A stretch of DNA of 64,000 nt from Pseudomonas sp. MYb60 (GCF_002979555.1 NZ_PCOZ01000021.1:1-64000); one strand, 5' to 3'; shown: positions 18,671 through 28,416, numbered from the stretch's first letter. Made by a program: numbers and translations. The notes: generated by a model not told the origin, from the sequence alone.

Positions 18671-19362
18671 ACCGGCAGGAACGCGGCCAGCATCTGACGG
18701 TACAGGGTATCCAGGCGACTGATGGCGTCCGGCGCCGGGAATGCTTCGTGCAGCGCGATATGGCTGTCGGCGCGGACCCGCTGGTCCAGGCCGCACGCCT
18801 CATTGAAGCGGTTGACCGCCGCGATCAGTTCTTCGCGATTGTTTTCCAGTAATAGCGCACCGTGCACCAACCCCACCGGGCGGCCAGCACTTTGTCGCCA
18901 GCGCTGGGCGGTGCCGACCATCTTGCGGCCGTTGAGGTTGACGTTGTAGCGACCGTCGCAAAACGCGCCGTCGACCTCACCGACGGACGCATCACCACCC
19001 AACTCGATCAGCAAATCGCAGATGGGTTGGCATAAACGCAAGTAGCCGGTTTCGATACGATTCTGGTCGCCTTCACTGCGCGGCGGGGCGTAGACCAAGG
19101 CGATATTGACCGTGGCATTCGACTGCGGCACGGGCTCTCCGCCGGTTTCACGCAGCAATACTGGCCAACCAGCGTCGGCCGAGACTTGGCTGGCTGTCTC
19201 AAATGCCGGCAAGCGGCTCAAGCGACGAGGCATGACCAAGGCTTGGTCGCCGGGTTGCCAGAACAGCAACCCAAAGTCCCGCTCACCCGCGCAAACAGCC
19301 GCCAGCAGGTCTTGCTCGGCGGCGAGGCCGGCTTCAACAGTCATCGACATGGGCTTGATCAT
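18667..19362 (-). CDS. Lipoate-protein ligase A-like protein (BPL/LPL domain)
   Basis: 231 residues of the biotin/lipoate ligase catalytic fold. [12 protein letters not shown] resembles the lipoate-binding RRxxGGG loop but with substitutions (RETGGEP), and [12 protein letters not shown] keeps the lysine that in LplA contacts lipoyl-AMP. [10 protein letters not shown] is the next family motif. The altered loop leaves it unclear whether it attaches lipoate, moves octanoyl groups or does something else. It lies 59 bases after trpC on the same strand and so may ride on the trp transcript. MIKPMSMTV offers starts at 19362 or 19347. Confidence 0.75.
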   Translation of the reverse strand: MIKPMSMTVEAGLAAEQDLLAAVCAGERDFGLLFWQPGDQALVMPRRLSRLPAFETASQVSADAGWPVLLRETGGEPVPQSNATVNIALVYAPPRSEGDQNRIETGYLRLCQPICDLLIELGGDASVGEVDGAFCDGRYNVNLNGRKMVGTAQRWRQSAGRPVGLVHGALLLENNREELIAAVNRFNEACGLDQRVRADSHIALHEAFPAPDAISRLDTLYRQMLAAFLPV

Positions 19363-19421
19363 CGAACACCGACCTATCTGGATAAATACAGAACCAAATG
19401 TGGGAGCTGGCGCGTTTCAAA

Positions 19422-20258
19422 TCAATCCAGGGTCGAACCACTCACTGCCACACCACGCTCCGGGAAGAACAGGCGCTGCAATTCGGCCCCCGGGTTCTCG
19501 GCGCGCATGAAGGTCTCACCCACCAGGAACGAGTAAACCCCGCTGATCTCCATCAGCTCCACATCAGCACGGTTGACGATGCCACTCTCGGTAATCACCA
19601 AGCGGTCGCGCGGGATGCGCGGCAGCAGGTCGAGGGTGTTTTCCAGGCTGACTTCGAAGGTGTGCAGGTTACGGTTGTTGACGCCTACCAACGGGGTGTC
19701 GAGGGTTTTCAGGGCGCGTTCCAGCTCATCGCCGTCGTGCACTTCCACCAACACATCCAGGCCAACGCTTTTGGCCACGGCCGCCAGCTCGGCCATCTTC
19801 ACGTCATCCAGGGCGGAGACGATCAACAGCACACAGTCGGCGCCCAGGGCACGGGCTTCGACGATCTGGTACGGGTCAACCATGAAGTCCTTGCGGATCA
19901 CTGGCAACTTGCACGCGGCGCGGGCCTGCTGCAAGAACAGGTCGGAGCCCTGGAAGTAGTCGATATCGGTCAGCACCGACAGGCAGGTCGCCCCGCCCTT
20001 CTCATAGCTCTTGGCAATGTCTTCAGGAATGAAGACTTCACGAATCACGCCCTTGCTAGGCGAAGCTTTCTTGATTTCAGCAATGACGGCGGGTTGCTTT
20101 TCCTTGGCTTGCTTGATCAGCGCATTGGCAAAGCCACGCGGTGCATCGGCGGCTTTCGCCTGGGCTTCCAGCTCGGCCAGGCTGACGCGTGCACGACGCT
20201 CAGCGACTTCTTCGGCCTTGCGGGCGAGGATTTTTTCCAGAACGGTCGGCACACTCAT
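19422..20258 (-). CDS. trpC: Indole-3-glycerol-phosphate synthase
   Basis: Ring closure of CdRP to indole-3-glycerol phosphate in tryptophan synthesis. The 278-residue TIM barrel shows [17 protein letters not shown] (substrate lysine region), [38 protein letters not shown] and [13 protein letters not shown]. It is monofunctional, without the fused TrpF of enterics. It overlaps trpD by 4 bases at its start. Confidence 0.97.
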   Translation of the reverse strand: MSVPTVLEKILARKAEEVAERRARVSLAELEAQAKAADAPRGFANALIKQAKEKQPAVIAEIKKASPSKGVIREVFIPEDIAKSYEKGGATCLSVLTDIDYFQGSDLFLQQARAACKLPVIRKDFMVDPYQIVEARALGADCVLLIVSALDDVKMAELAAVAKSVGLDVLVEVHDGDELERALKTLDTPLVGVNNRNLHTFEVSLENTLDLLPRIPRDRLVITESGIVNRADVELMEISGVYSFLVGETFMRAENPGAELQRLFFPERGVAVSGSTLD

Positions 20259-21304
20259 CCTTCATTCTCCATCTTGAATACTGCGGTGAATGCTCCCAGC
20301 TCTTCGAGCTTTTCGCGAGCCAGACCGGTGTGCAGCGCATCGTGGGCCAATGCCACACCTTCCTTCAGACTATAGGCGTGGTCGGCTGCGTAAAGTGCCG
20401 CGCCAGCATTCAGAACAATCATTTCTGCCGCTTTTTGGCCGTTCTCGGTCTTGCGCCGCCCGAGGGCATCGCGAATCAACTCAAGGGATGCCGCCGGGCT
20501 TTCCACCGCCAGGCCGTGCAGGCTCTGGCTCTTCATCCCGAGGTCTTCCGGCTCGACCCAGTATTCAGTGATCTGGTCATTCTTCAGCTCCGCCACAAAG
20601 GTCGGCGCCGCCAGGCTGAATTCGTCCAGGCCATCCTTGGAGTGCACCACCAGCACGTGTCTGCTGCCCAACCGTTGTAACACTTCGGCCAAAGGCCGGC
20701 ACAGCGCCTGGCTGAACACGCCGACCACCTGGTGCTTCACACCGGCCGGATTCGTAAGCGGGCCGAGCATGTTGAACAGGGTACGCAGGCCGAGGTCCTT
20801 GCGCGGGCCAGCGGCGTGCTTCATCGCGCTGTGGTGGGTCTGGGCAAACATGAAGCCGATGCCGACGTTGTCGATGCAGCGCGCCACTTGTACCGGCGTC
20901 AGGTTCAGGTAAATGCCGGCTGCCTCCAGCAGGTCGGCGCTGCCGCTCTTGCCGGATACCGCACGGTTACCGTGCTTGGCCACGGTGCAACCCGCCGCCG
21001 CGACCACAAAGGACGACGCCGTCGATACGTTGAAGATGTTCGCGCCGTCACCACCGGTGCCGACCACATCCACGACGCCGTCGAGGGTCTTGAGCTCGAC
21101 CTTGTCCGCCAGCTCGCGCATCACCGAGACGGCGCCGACGATTTCGTCGATGCTCTCGCTCTTCATGCGCATCGCCATCATGAAGGCGCCGATCTGCGCG
21201 TCGGTGCATTGACCGGTCATGATCTCGCGCATCACATCGCTCATTTCAGCGGTGGTCAGGTCCAGGTGGCCGACGATACGGCTCAGGGCAGTCTTGATAT
21301 CCAT
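20255..21304 (-). CDS. trpD: Anthranilate phosphoribosyltransferase
   Basis: Joins anthranilate and PRPP to make phosphoribosyl anthranilate. The 349-residue product has the PRPP loop [16 protein letters not shown] (about residue 80), [19 protein letters not shown] and the GPLTNPAG segment. It is stand-alone, not fused to TrpG. It begins 9 bases after trpG ends and overlaps trpC by 4 bases. Confidence 0.97.
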   Translation of the reverse strand: MDIKTALSRIVGHLDLTTAEMSDVMREIMTGQCTDAQIGAFMMAMRMKSESIDEIVGAVSVMRELADKVELKTLDGVVDVVGTGGDGANIFNVSTASSFVVAAAGCTVAKHGNRAVSGKSGSADLLEAAGIYLNLTPVQVARCIDNVGIGFMFAQTHHSAMKHAAGPRKDLGLRTLFNMLGPLTNPAGVKHQVVGVFSQALCRPLAEVLQRLGSRHVLVVHSKDGLDEFSLAAPTFVAELKNDQITEYWVEPEDLGMKSQSLHGLAVESPAASLELIRDALGRRKTENGQKAAEMIVLNAGAALYAADHAYSLKEGVALAHDALHTGLAREKLEELGAFTAVFKMENEG

Positions 21305-21313
21305 GGAAAGTCC

Positions 21314-21907
21314 TTAGCGCGTGCCGCCGGTCTGCTTGAGAAAGTTGGCGAACAGCTCGTAGCCCTGCTCGGTGAGAATCGATTCAGGGTGGAATTGCAC
21401 CCCTTCGATGTTCAATGTCTTGTGGCGCAGGCCCATGATTTCGTCGACCGAGCCGTCTTCCAGCTGGGTCCAGGCGGTCAATTCCAGGCAGTCGGGCAGT
21501 GTTTCGCGCTTGACCACCAGCGAGTGGTAACGGGTCACGGTGACCGGGTTGTTGAGGGCCTGGAAGACACCCAAGTCCTTATGGAACACCGGGCTGGTCT
21601 TGCCGTGCATTACCTGGCGCGCGCGCACCACGTCACCGCCAAAGGCCTGGCCGATGGACTGGTGGCCCAGGCACACGCCCAGGATCGGCAGCTTGCCGGC
21701 GAAATATTTGATCGCTTCGAGGGAAATACCCGCCTCGGTCGGCGTGCACGGCCCCGGTGAAACCACGATGCGCTCAGGGTTCAGCGCGGCGATTTCGGCC
21801 ACGGTCAGTTCGTCGTTGCGCACCACCTTGACCTCGGCACCGAGTTCACCCAGGTACTGCACAACGTTGTAGGTAAAAGAATCGTAGTTATCAATCATCA
21901 GCAACAT
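21314..21907 (-). CDS. trpG: Anthranilate synthase component II (glutamine amidotransferase)
   Basis: Supplies ammonia from glutamine to TrpE; in pseudomonads the same subunit can also serve PabB. The 197-residue class I amidotransferase has the nucleophile loop [15 protein letters not shown] (Cys near residue 79), the oxyanion motif VVSPGPCTP and the His-Glu pair in [14 protein letters not shown]. It lies 9 bases downstream of trpE. Confidence 0.97.
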   Translation of the reverse strand: MLLMIDNYDSFTYNVVQYLGELGAEVKVVRNDELTVAEIAALNPERIVVSPGPCTPTEAGISLEAIKYFAGKLPILGVCLGHQSIGQAFGGDVVRARQVMHGKTSPVFHKDLGVFQALNNPVTVTRYHSLVVKRETLPDCLELTAWTQLEDGSVDEIMGLRHKTLNIEGVQFHPESILTEQGYELFANFLKQTGGTR

Positions 21908-21916
21908 GGGGAAACC

Positions 21917-23398
21917 TCAGGAATTGGGGGTCTGTTCAGCCAGCGCAACGGCGCGGAACATCGCGCGGCGCTTGTTCAGGGTTTCTTCCCATTCGAGGGC
22001 CGGCACCGAGTCGGCGACGATCCCGCCACCGGCCTGCACGTGCAGCTCCCCGTCCTTGATCACGGCGGTGCGGATCGCGATCGCCGTGTCCATGTTGCCG
22101 TTCCAGGCGAAATACCCCACGGCGCCGCCGTAGACACCGCGCTTGACCGGTTCCAGCTCGTCGATGATTTCCATCGCCCGGATCTTCGGCGCACCCGACA
22201 ACGTACCCGCAGGCAAAATCGCCCGCAGCGCGTCCATCGCGGTCAGGCCAGCCTTCAGCTCACCCGTGACGTTGGAGACGATGTGCATCACGTTGGAATA
22301 ACGCTCGATGACCATTTTCTCGGTGAGCTTCACCGAGCCGATTTCCGAGACTCGCCCGGTGTCGTTACGGCCCAGGTCGATGAGCATGAGGTGCTCGGCG
22401 ATTTCCTTGTCGTCGCTGAGCAGGTCCTGTTCCAGCGCCACGTCCTCTTCTTCGGTCGCGCCACGTGGGCGGGTACCGGCGATCGGGCGCACGGTGATCA
22501 GGTTGTCTTCGACACGCACCAGCACTTCCGGCGAACTGCCCACTACGTGGAAGTCGCCGAAGTTGAAGAAGTACATGTAGGGCGTCGGGTTGAAGCAGCG
22601 CAGCGCACGATACAGATCGATCGGCGCGGCCTTGAAGTCGATGGACATGCGTTGCGACGGCACCACCTGCATGCAGTCGCCAGCGAGGATGTACTCCTTG
22701 ATGGTATCGACGGCGCGCTCGTAATCATCCTGGGTAAAGCTGGAACGGAAGATCGGGTCGGCGGCGGGCGGACGGCTGAGGTCCAGGCCACGACGCGGAG
22801 TGATCGGCTGGCGCAGCTTTTCCAACAGCGCCTGGAGGCTGGCCTGGCCCTGCTCGAACGCCTCCGGCTGGGACGGATCGGCAAGGACAATCGCGTGCAT
22901 CTTGCCGGCGAGGTTGTCGAACACCACGACCGCGTCGGAGACCATCAACAGAATGTCCGGCACTCCCAGCGGGTCCGGGTTCGGGCACTTGCCCAAGCGC
23001 TTTTCCACATAACGCACGCAGTCGTAACCAAAGTAACCCACCAAACCACCGTTGAAACGCGGCAGGCCCGGGATGGTCGGCACGTTGTAGCGCGCCTTGA
23101 AGGTCTCGACAAAGGCCAGTGGGTCGTCTACGTCGTGGCTTTCGATCTCGACGCCATCATGGGTGATGCTCACATGGTGGTCGTAGACACGCATCACTGT
23201 GCGGCACGGCAGGCCAATGATCGAATAGCGGCCCCATTTTTCGCCGCCCTGGACCGACTCCAGCAGGTAGGAGTTAGGCTCGTCGGCCAGTTTCAGGTAG
23301 ATCGACAGCGGTGTGTCGAAGTCGGCCAGGGTTTCGCAGGCCAGGGGGATACGGTTATAGCCGGCAGCGGCCAAACGCAGGAATTCTTCGCGGATCAT
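21917..23398 (-). CDS. trpE: Anthranilate synthase component I
   Basis: Converts chorismate to anthranilate, first committed step of tryptophan synthesis. The 493-residue product has the feedback site LLES near the N-terminus ([10 protein letters not shown], followed by GRYSIIG), and the chorismate-binding core [25 protein letters not shown] and [16 protein letters not shown]. trpE is directly followed by trpG here. The 67-base spacer after gph contains structures consistent with attenuation, described separately. Confidence 0.97.
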   Translation of the reverse strand: MIREEFLRLAAAGYNRIPLACETLADFDTPLSIYLKLADEPNSYLLESVQGGEKWGRYSIIGLPCRTVMRVYDHHVSITHDGVEIESHDVDDPLAFVETFKARYNVPTIPGLPRFNGGLVGYFGYDCVRYVEKRLGKCPNPDPLGVPDILLMVSDAVVVFDNLAGKMHAIVLADPSQPEAFEQGQASLQALLEKLRQPITPRRGLDLSRPPAADPIFRSSFTQDDYERAVDTIKEYILAGDCMQVVPSQRMSIDFKAAPIDLYRALRCFNPTPYMYFFNFGDFHVVGSSPEVLVRVEDNLITVRPIAGTRPRGATEEEDVALEQDLLSDDKEIAEHLMLIDLGRNDTGRVSEIGSVKLTEKMVIERYSNVMHIVSNVTGELKAGLTAMDALRAILPAGTLSGAPKIRAMEIIDELEPVKRGVYGGAVGYFAWNGNMDTAIAIRTAVIKDGELHVQAGGGIVADSVPALEWEETLNKRRAMFRAVALAEQTPNS

Positions 23399-23443
23399 GT
23401 GTGCCTCGTGGCGTGAGGGTCTAACAGTCAGGTATGCAAACGT

Positions 23444-23476
23444 GCCGCAGCGCGGCCAGGATCAGTCAGGCGCGCC
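23444..23476 (-). promoter_or_regulatory. Candidate trpE attenuator structures
   Basis: On the minus strand, downstream of the Trp codons, GCCGC-GCT-GCGGC (23444-23456) can form a tight hairpin. The preceding GGCGCGCC (23469-23476) can pair instead with GGCCGCGC (23450-23457) leaving one bulged C, which would prevent the hairpin. This is a two-state arrangement as in Trp attenuators. The weak point is the poor T run after the hairpin (ACGTTTGCAT). Confidence 0.4.
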
Positions 23477-23510
23477 AACGCCAGCGGGCCAGGGCCTTGA
23501 TGACTTTCAT
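23466..23510 (-). CDS. Candidate Trp leader peptide, in frame with the gph 3' end
   Basis: An ATG at 23510 opens [14 protein letters not shown] and stops at the gph stop codon, with two Trp codons separated by one Arg codon, 67 bases before trpE. It is the same reading frame as gph, so ribosomes finishing gph also cross these Trp codons. The extra ~20 C-terminal residues of Gph relative to the E. coli enzyme are explained by this tail. A Shine-Dalgarno site for independent initiation is weak. Whether it is a separate leader peptide is inference. Confidence 0.45.
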   Translation of the reverse strand: MKVIKALARWRWRA

Positions 23511-24284
23511 CCAGAGTTTGCGAGTGACCACCACGATGGAATTTCCAGAAGGGGACGGATCGGTGTCGGGCAACGTTATCTCAGCGCCGGTTCCCAAGCA
23601 ACCGGGGATTAGCAGTCGCAGGTCATCTATGACCATCGACGGCGACTCTTCGGCAATCGGCCGGCCATGGTTGTAGCCGTAGCTGAGGGCCACGCACTGC
23701 ACGCCGGCGGCCTTGGCAGCCTGCACGTCACTGCGCGAATCACCGACAAACAGCGACTGCGAGGCCGGGATATTGGCCATTTTCATCACGAAAAACAGCG
23801 CCGCCGGGTCGGGTTTCTTCTGCGGCAGGGTATCGCCGCCGATGATCCAGCGAAAATACCGGCCGATTTTCATCTGGTCCAACAGCGGCGCGACGAAGCG
23901 CTCCGGTTTGTTGGTGATCAGGGCCATTTCCACGCCCTGCTTGCTCAGCCATTTGAGGGTGTCGCGCACGCCGGGATAGACCACGGTCAGTTCGTGGCCG
24001 CCTTCATAGGCGGCATTGAACAACTCCAGGGCGTGCTCGGCTTCTACGTCGTCCACCCCTTCGGCGTCGATGTGATTGGCCAACGCCCGGCGCACCAGCA
24101 TCTGCGCGCCGTTGCCCACCCAGTCGCGCACCGACTCGAGCCCCGCAGGCGCGCGCCCCAGCTTGAGCAGCATCTCGTCCACTGCCGCCGCCAGGTCAGG
24201 CACCGAGTCGATCAAGGTACCGTCCAGATCGAACATCACCAGCCGTGGCAGTTTGCCGGAGAACAGCTGCTCAAAGCCGCTCAT
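23466..24284 (-). CDS. gph: Phosphoglycolate phosphatase
   Basis: HAD-superfamily phosphatase that removes 2-phosphoglycolate arising from DNA repair. The 272-residue product has motif [11 protein letters not shown], motif II ITNKPE, motif III lysine in PQKKPDP and motif [17 protein letters not shown]. It is about 20 residues longer than E. coli Gph; the extra tail ends in a Trp-rich stretch that may double as a trpE leader. It overlaps rpe by 4 bases and is cotranscribed with it, as is common. Confidence 0.94.
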   Translation of the reverse strand: MSGFEQLFSGKLPRLVMFDLDGTLIDSVPDLAAAVDEMLLKLGRAPAGLESVRDWVGNGAQMLVRRALANHIDAEGVDDVEAEHALELFNAAYEGGHELTVVYPGVRDTLKWLSKQGVEMALITNKPERFVAPLLDQMKIGRYFRWIIGGDTLPQKKPDPAALFFVMKMANIPASQSLFVGDSRSDVQAAKAAGVQCVALSYGYNHGRPIAEESPSMVIDDLRLLIPGCLGTGAEITLPDTDPSPSGNSIVVVTRKLWMKVIKALARWRWRA

Positions 24285-24955
24285 GGACGTGCCAGCGCCA
24301 GCTCGGAACGCATCTTTTCGATGACTTCCTGGTAGTCCGGGGCGTTGAAGATCGCCGAGCCGGCCACAAAGGTGTCGGCGCCGGCGGCGGCGATTTCGCG
24401 GATGTTATTGACGTTGACCCCACCGTCGATTTCCAGGCGGATCTCACGGCCCGACGCGTCGATCAGCGCGCGGGCTTCACGCAGCTTGTCGAGGGTGCCG
24501 GGGATGAACTTCTGCCCGCCAAAACCTGGGTTGACGCTCATCAGCAGCACCATGTCGACCTTGTCCATCACGTACTTGAGCACGTCCAGCGGGGTCGCCG
24601 GGTTGAACACCAGGCCGGCCTTGCAGCCGCCTTCGCGGATCAATTGCAGGGTGCGGTCAACGTGCAGGGTGGCTTCCGGGTGGAAGGTGATGTAGGTGGC
24701 GCCGGCGTCGATGAAGTCGCCGATGATGCGGTCCACCGGGCTGACCATCAGGTGCGCGTCGATTGGCGCGGTGATGCCGTACTTGCGCAATGCGGCGCAC
24801 ACCATCGGGCCGATGGTCAGGTTGGGCACGTAGTGGTTGTCCATGACATCGAAGTGCACGAAGTCGGCACCGGCGGCCAACACCTTGTCCACTTCTTCGC
24901 CCAGGCGGGCAAAGTCGGCGGAGAGAATCGATGGAGCAATGACGAAGGGCTGCAT
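24281..24955 (-). CDS. rpe: Ribulose-phosphate 3-epimerase
   Basis: Interconverts ribulose-5-phosphate and xylulose-5-phosphate in the pentose phosphate pathway. The 224-residue TIM barrel has [32 protein letters not shown] (metal His/Asp) and [14 protein letters not shown] 24955 has AAAGGTG upstream; the frame from 25036 is an extension. Minus-strand TATACAAT at about 24992-24999 is a plausible -10 box for the rpe-gph-trp transcription unit. Confidence 0.96.
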   Translation of the reverse strand: MQPFVIAPSILSADFARLGEEVDKVLAAGADFVHFDVMDNHYVPNLTIGPMVCAALRKYGITAPIDAHLMVSPVDRIIGDFIDAGATYITFHPEATLHVDRTLQLIREGGCKAGLVFNPATPLDVLKYVMDKVDMVLLMSVNPGFGGQKFIPGTLDKLREARALIDASGREIRLEIDGGVNVNNIREIAAAGADTFVAGSAIFNAPDYQEVIEKMRSELALARP

Positions 24956-25073
24956 GACGCACCTTTTTTGAGCTAAATCACGATGGCGCGCATTGTATAC
25001 CGCATGCTTTGCCCAGCGCACCGTGACCTGGCTCAATGGCTAGGCAGACGCTCTTTGAAACAACACGAAACCA

Positions 25074-25105
25074 CTGTGGGAGGAGGCAAGCCCCCCCTCC
25101 CACAG
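25074..25105. repeat. REP-type hairpin between rpe and agtD
   Basis: Perfect 10-bp inverted repeat CTGTGGGAGG / CCTCCCACAG with a C-rich loop. It is the P. fluorescens-group REP variant built on TGTGGGAGG, and it lies just downstream of agtD on the minus strand where it may stop transcription. Confidence 0.8.
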
Positions 25106-25124
25106 GTTGACCCCTGGATTGGCT

Positions 25125-25949
25125 TCAGACGTGGGCGGTACGCAGCTTTTCGCTACGGCCGCGCAACCATTCCAGGGTCAGCAACAGCAGCACCGAGAAG
25201 GCAATCAGCAACGTCGCGGCGGCGGCGATGGTGGGGCTGAGGTTTTCGCGGATGCCGCTGAACATCTGGCGCGGCAACGTTGCTTGTTCGGGGCCGGCGA
25301 GGAACAGCGTCACCACCACTTCATCGAATGAAGTGGCAAAGGCAAACAGCGCGCCGGAGATCACACCCGGTGCGATCAGCGGCAAGGTCACCCGGCGGAA
25401 GGCGGTGAGTGGCGAAGCCCCCAGGCTTGCCGCCGCCCGCACCAGGTTGTGGTTGAAGCCCTGCAAGGTCGCCGACACGGTGATGATCACGAACGGCACG
25501 CCAAGCACCGCATGCACCACGATCAACGAGAAGAAGCTGTTGCCCAGGCCCAGCGGCGCAAAGAACAGGTAACTGGCCACGCCGATGATCACCACCGGCA
25601 CCACCATGGGCGAAATCACCAGCGCCATGACCAGCGCCTTGCCGCGGAAATGACCGCGTGTCAGGCCAATCGCCGCCAGGGTGCCAAACACCATCGCCAG
25701 CACCGTGGCCGCCGGGGCGACGATAATGCTGTTCTTCAACGCCCGCATCCATTCGGCCGAGGCGAAGAAGTCCTGGTACCACTGCAGCGAGAAGCCTTGC
25801 AGTGGATAGACGAGGAAGCTGCCGCTGTTGAATGACAGCGGGATGATCACCAGCACCGGCAAAATCAGGAACAGCAGGATCAAGCCGCAGAGGATCCGCA
25901 AGCTGTAGAACCACACCCGCTCAACGGGCGACATATAAGGGCTCAGCAT
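25125..25949 (-). CDS. agtD: ABC importer permease (AgtD-like, PotC family)
   Basis: Inner-membrane permease of 274 residues with about six helices, MetI-like fold; the EAA-type loop that touches the ATPase is AAASLGASPLTAFRRVTLP. By cluster order it matches agtD of P. aeruginosa, part of an importer for 4-aminobutyrate and 5-aminovalerate. By family alone it would be called a spermidine/putrescine-type permease. It lies 13 bases after agtC. Confidence 0.82.
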   Translation of the reverse strand: MLSPYMSPVERVWFYSLRILCGLILLFLILPVLVIIPLSFNSGSFLVYPLQGFSLQWYQDFFASAEWMRALKNSIIVAPAATVLAMVFGTLAAIGLTRGHFRGKALVMALVISPMVVPVVIIGVASYLFFAPLGLGNSFFSLIVVHAVLGVPFVIITVSATLQGFNHNLVRAAASLGASPLTAFRRVTLPLIAPGVISGALFAFATSFDEVVVTLFLAGPEQATLPRQMFSGIRENLSPTIAAAATLLIAFSVLLLLTLEWLRGRSEKLRTAHV

Positions 25950-25962
25950 CGCAACGGTCTCC

Positions 25963-27210
25963 TTAGCTCAGGCGCAGGCGGCTGGCGCCTACCAGCCGGT
26001 TGTAGATCAGGTACAGCACCACCGTGGCCAGCAGCAACAAGCCGCCGAGTGCCGTGGCCATGCCCCAGTTGATGCTGGTGTTGGTGTAGAACGCCACGAA
26101 GTAGCTGACCATCTGGTCGTTGGGGCTGCCCAGCAAGGCCGGGGTGATGTAGTAACCAATCGCCAGGATGAACACCAACAGGCACCCGGCGCCCACGCCA
26201 GCGTAGGTCTGCGGGAAGTACACGCGCCAGAAACTGGTGAACGGGTGGCAACCCAGGGAAATCGCCGCGCGCATGTAGGTGGGCGAGATGCCCTTCATCA
26301 CGCTGTAGATCGGCAGAATCATGAACGGCAGCAGGATGTGCACCATGGAGATGTACACCCCGGTGCGGTTGAATACCAGTTCCAGCGGCTTGTCGATCAA
26401 GCCCATGCCCAGCAGTGCGCTGTTGATCAACCCGCCCGATTGCAGCAATACGATCCATGCCGCCACCCGTACCAGGATCGAGGTCCAGAACGGCAACAAC
26501 ACCAGGATCATCAGCAGGTTGCTCTTGCGTGCCGGTAAATTGGCCAGCAGGTACGCCAGGGGATAGGCCAGCAGCAGGCAGATCGCCGTGATCACCAGTC
26601 CCATCCAGAAGGTGCGCGCGAAGATGTCCAGGTAGATCGCCTGGTCCGGCGTGGCCGGAGCCACTTCACCGAGGTCATCGATACGGTGATCGACGGCCGC
26701 CAGCAGGTAGAACGGCGTCAGGCTGCTGGTATTGCGCCGGATCGCCTGCCAGTACGCAGGGTCGCCCCAGCGTTCGTCGAGGTTTTCCAACGCTTCTTTA
26801 TAAGAGGCGGGCGTTTCGCTGAAGGGCAGCGCCCGCGCGGTCTTGGTCAGCAGGCTGCGATAACCGGCCAGTTCCATGTTCAAGCGTTTGGACAGATCAC
26901 CCAGGGTCTGGTTTTTGCGCGCTTCACCCAGGTCCTCGCTGAGCGCCTGGTACACCGGTTCGCCCGGCAGGCCGCGCCCATCCCAAGCCGTCACCGCCAC
27001 CACGGTGCGCGGCAAACCGCCCACCACTTCCGGGTTGCCGACGCTCTTGAACAGCAGCGCAACGATAGGCACCAGGAACACCAGCAGTAAAAACAGTACC
27101 AGCGGCGCAATCAAGGCCTGGGCCTTCCAGCGATTGACCCGCTCGGCACGCGCCAGGCGCTGCTTGAGGGTGGGGCTGTTGACCTCGTTCGAGGGAACGG
27201 CGATGGCCAT
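25963..27210 (-). CDS. agtC: ABC importer permease with large periplasmic insertion (AgtC-like, PotB family)
   Basis: 415 residues. After the first helix (about 38-60) comes a soluble, probably periplasmic insertion of some 140 residues before the MetI-like core begins near residue 195; the EAA-type loop is AAISLGCHPFTSFWRVYFP. Usual PotB proteins of about 285-300 residues lack this insertion, though agt-type clusters have it. I start at ATG 27210 (MAIAVPSNEV); the frame extends to 27345 only through the REPIN, which cannot be coding. It is separated from agtB by 165 bases holding that REPIN. Confidence 0.8.
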   Translation of the reverse strand: MAIAVPSNEVNSPTLKQRLARAERVNRWKAQALIAPLVLFLLLVFLVPIVALLFKSVGNPEVVGGLPRTVVAVTAWDGRGLPGEPVYQALSEDLGEARKNQTLGDLSKRLNMELAGYRSLLTKTARALPFSETPASYKEALENLDERWGDPAYWQAIRRNTSSLTPFYLLAAVDHRIDDLGEVAPATPDQAIYLDIFARTFWMGLVITAICLLLAYPLAYLLANLPARKSNLLMILVLLPFWTSILVRVAAWIVLLQSGGLINSALLGMGLIDKPLELVFNRTGVYISMVHILLPFMILPIYSVMKGISPTYMRAAISLGCHPFTSFWRVYFPQTYAGVGAGCLLVFILAIGYYITPALLGSPNDQMVSYFVAFYTNTSINWGMATALGGLLLLATVVLYLIYNRLVGASRLRLS

Positions 27211-27256
27211 GGCAAACTCCGAAAATCTACGGTTGGGACCTTGGTGAACACGGTCC

Positions 27257-27343
27257 CTGTGGGAGCTGGCTTGCCTGCGATGGCATCGCCTCGGTGCATC
27301 AGTTGCACCGAGGTGTCTGCATCGCAGGCAAGCCAGCTCCTGC
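27257..27343. repeat. REPIN between agtB and agtC
   Basis: Two REPs in inverted orientation: GGAGCTGGCTTGCCTGCGAT (27262-27281) and its perfect 20-base complement (27321-27340). Inside is a second perfect 10-bp hairpin, CCTCGGTGCA (27289-27298) / TGCACCGAGG (27304-27313). It belongs to a different REP subgroup from the elements at 17251 and 50200. It lies directly behind the binding-protein gene agtB. Confidence 0.9.
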
Positions 27344-27375
27344 ATGAGCCGGTTTCGCCCGAGGGTTATGCGCTG

Positions 27376-28416
27376 TTACTTGGCAGCCCACGAGTTGAAG
27401 CGTTGCTCCAACTGCTCGCCGTTATCCGCCCAGAAGCTCACGTCGATCTGCACCTGGTTGGCGATGTTTTCCGGTGTGGTCGGCATGTCCTTGAGGATGT
27501 CCTTGGCCAGCAACGGGACGGCTTGGGTGTTGGCCGGGCCGTAGGCGATGTTTTCCGAGTAGATCTTCTGCTGCTGCGGTTGCACCGAGAAGGCGATGAA
27601 TTTTTTCGCCGCTTCGGCTCGCTCTTTCGCCAGACCTTTGGGGATGGCCCACGCGTCGAAGTCGTAGATACCGCCGTTCCACACCACTTTCAGGTTGCTT
27701 TCTTTCTGCACGGCGGCGATGCGGCCGTTGTACGCCGAACTCATCACCACGTCACCCGAGGCCAGGTACTGTGGTGGTTGTGCGCCGGCTTCCCACCACT
27801 GGATCGATGGCTTGAGCTCGTCGAGTTTCTTGAACGCACGGTCCTGGCCATCTTTGCCGGCCAATACTTTGTACACGTCCTTCGGCGCGACGCCGTCGGC
27901 CATCAAGGCGAATTCCAGGGTGTACTTGGCGCCTTTACGCAGGCCGCGCTTGCCCGGGAATTTCTTGGTGTCCCAGAAATCCACCCAACTGGTCGGTGCG
28001 CTGGTGAGCTTGTCGGCGTTGTAGGCCAGTACCGTGGACCACACGAAGAAACCCACGCCGCACGGCTGGATCGCACCCTTTACGTAATTGGCGGTGTCGC
28101 CGAACAGTTTCGGGTCGAGTTCCTCGAACATGTCTTCGTCGCAGCCACGGGACAGTTCCGGGGATTCCACTTCCACCAGGTCCCAGGACACGCTCTTGGT
28201 ATCGACCATGGCCTTGACCTTGGCCATTTCACCGTTGTACTCGCCGGCGACGATCTTGCCGTGGCCCGCGCTTTCCCACGGTGCGTAGAACGCCTTGACC
28301 TGGGCCGCCTTGTTCGCGCCACCGAAGGACACGACCGTCAGGTCCGGGCCCGCCATGGCCTGGGTCGCGCCTATCAAACCGAGGGCCAGCGCTGAATACT
28401 TCAAGGATTTCAACAT
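27376..28416 (-). CDS. agtB: ABC importer periplasmic solute-binding protein (AgtB-like)
   Basis: 346 residues with a clear signal peptide (KSLKYSALALGLIGATQAMA, cleavage near residue 22) followed by a PotD/SBP_bac_8-type fold (TVVSFGGANKAAQVKAFY, YNADKLTSAP, VDFWDTKKFPGKRGLRKG). In P. aeruginosa the AgtB-type protein binds 4-aminobutyrate and 5-aminovalerate; the ligand here is inferred from synteny. ATG 28416 is preceded by GGAGAG; an upstream frame to 28452 is not needed. It lies 43 bases after agtA. Confidence 0.85.
   Translation of the reverse strand: MLKSLKYSALALGLIGATQAMAGPDLTVVSFGGANKAAQVKAFYAPWESAGHGKIVAGEYNGEMAKVKAMVDTKSVSWDLVEVESPELSRGCDEDMFEELDPKLFGDTANYVKGAIQPCGVGFFVWSTVLAYNADKLTSAPTSWVDFWDTKKFPGKRGLRKGAKYTLEFALMADGVAPKDVYKVLAGKDGQDRAFKKLDELKPSIQWWEAGAQPPQYLASGDVVMSSAYNGRIAAVQKESNLKVVWNGGIYDFDAWAIPKGLAKERAEAAKKFIAFSVQPQQQKIYSENIAYGPANTQAVPLLAKDILKDMPTTPENIANQVQIDVSFWADNGEQLEQRFNSWAAK

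Noticed and set aside
19397-19412. Further REP element near trpC
   Set aside because: TGTGGGAGCTGGC resembles a REP tip, but no inverted partner or hairpin follows; at most a fragment.
27211-27345. Longer agtC start at 27345
   Set aside because: The extra 45 codons would be REPIN sequence, with Cys/His/Arg-rich translation and no ribosome binding site.
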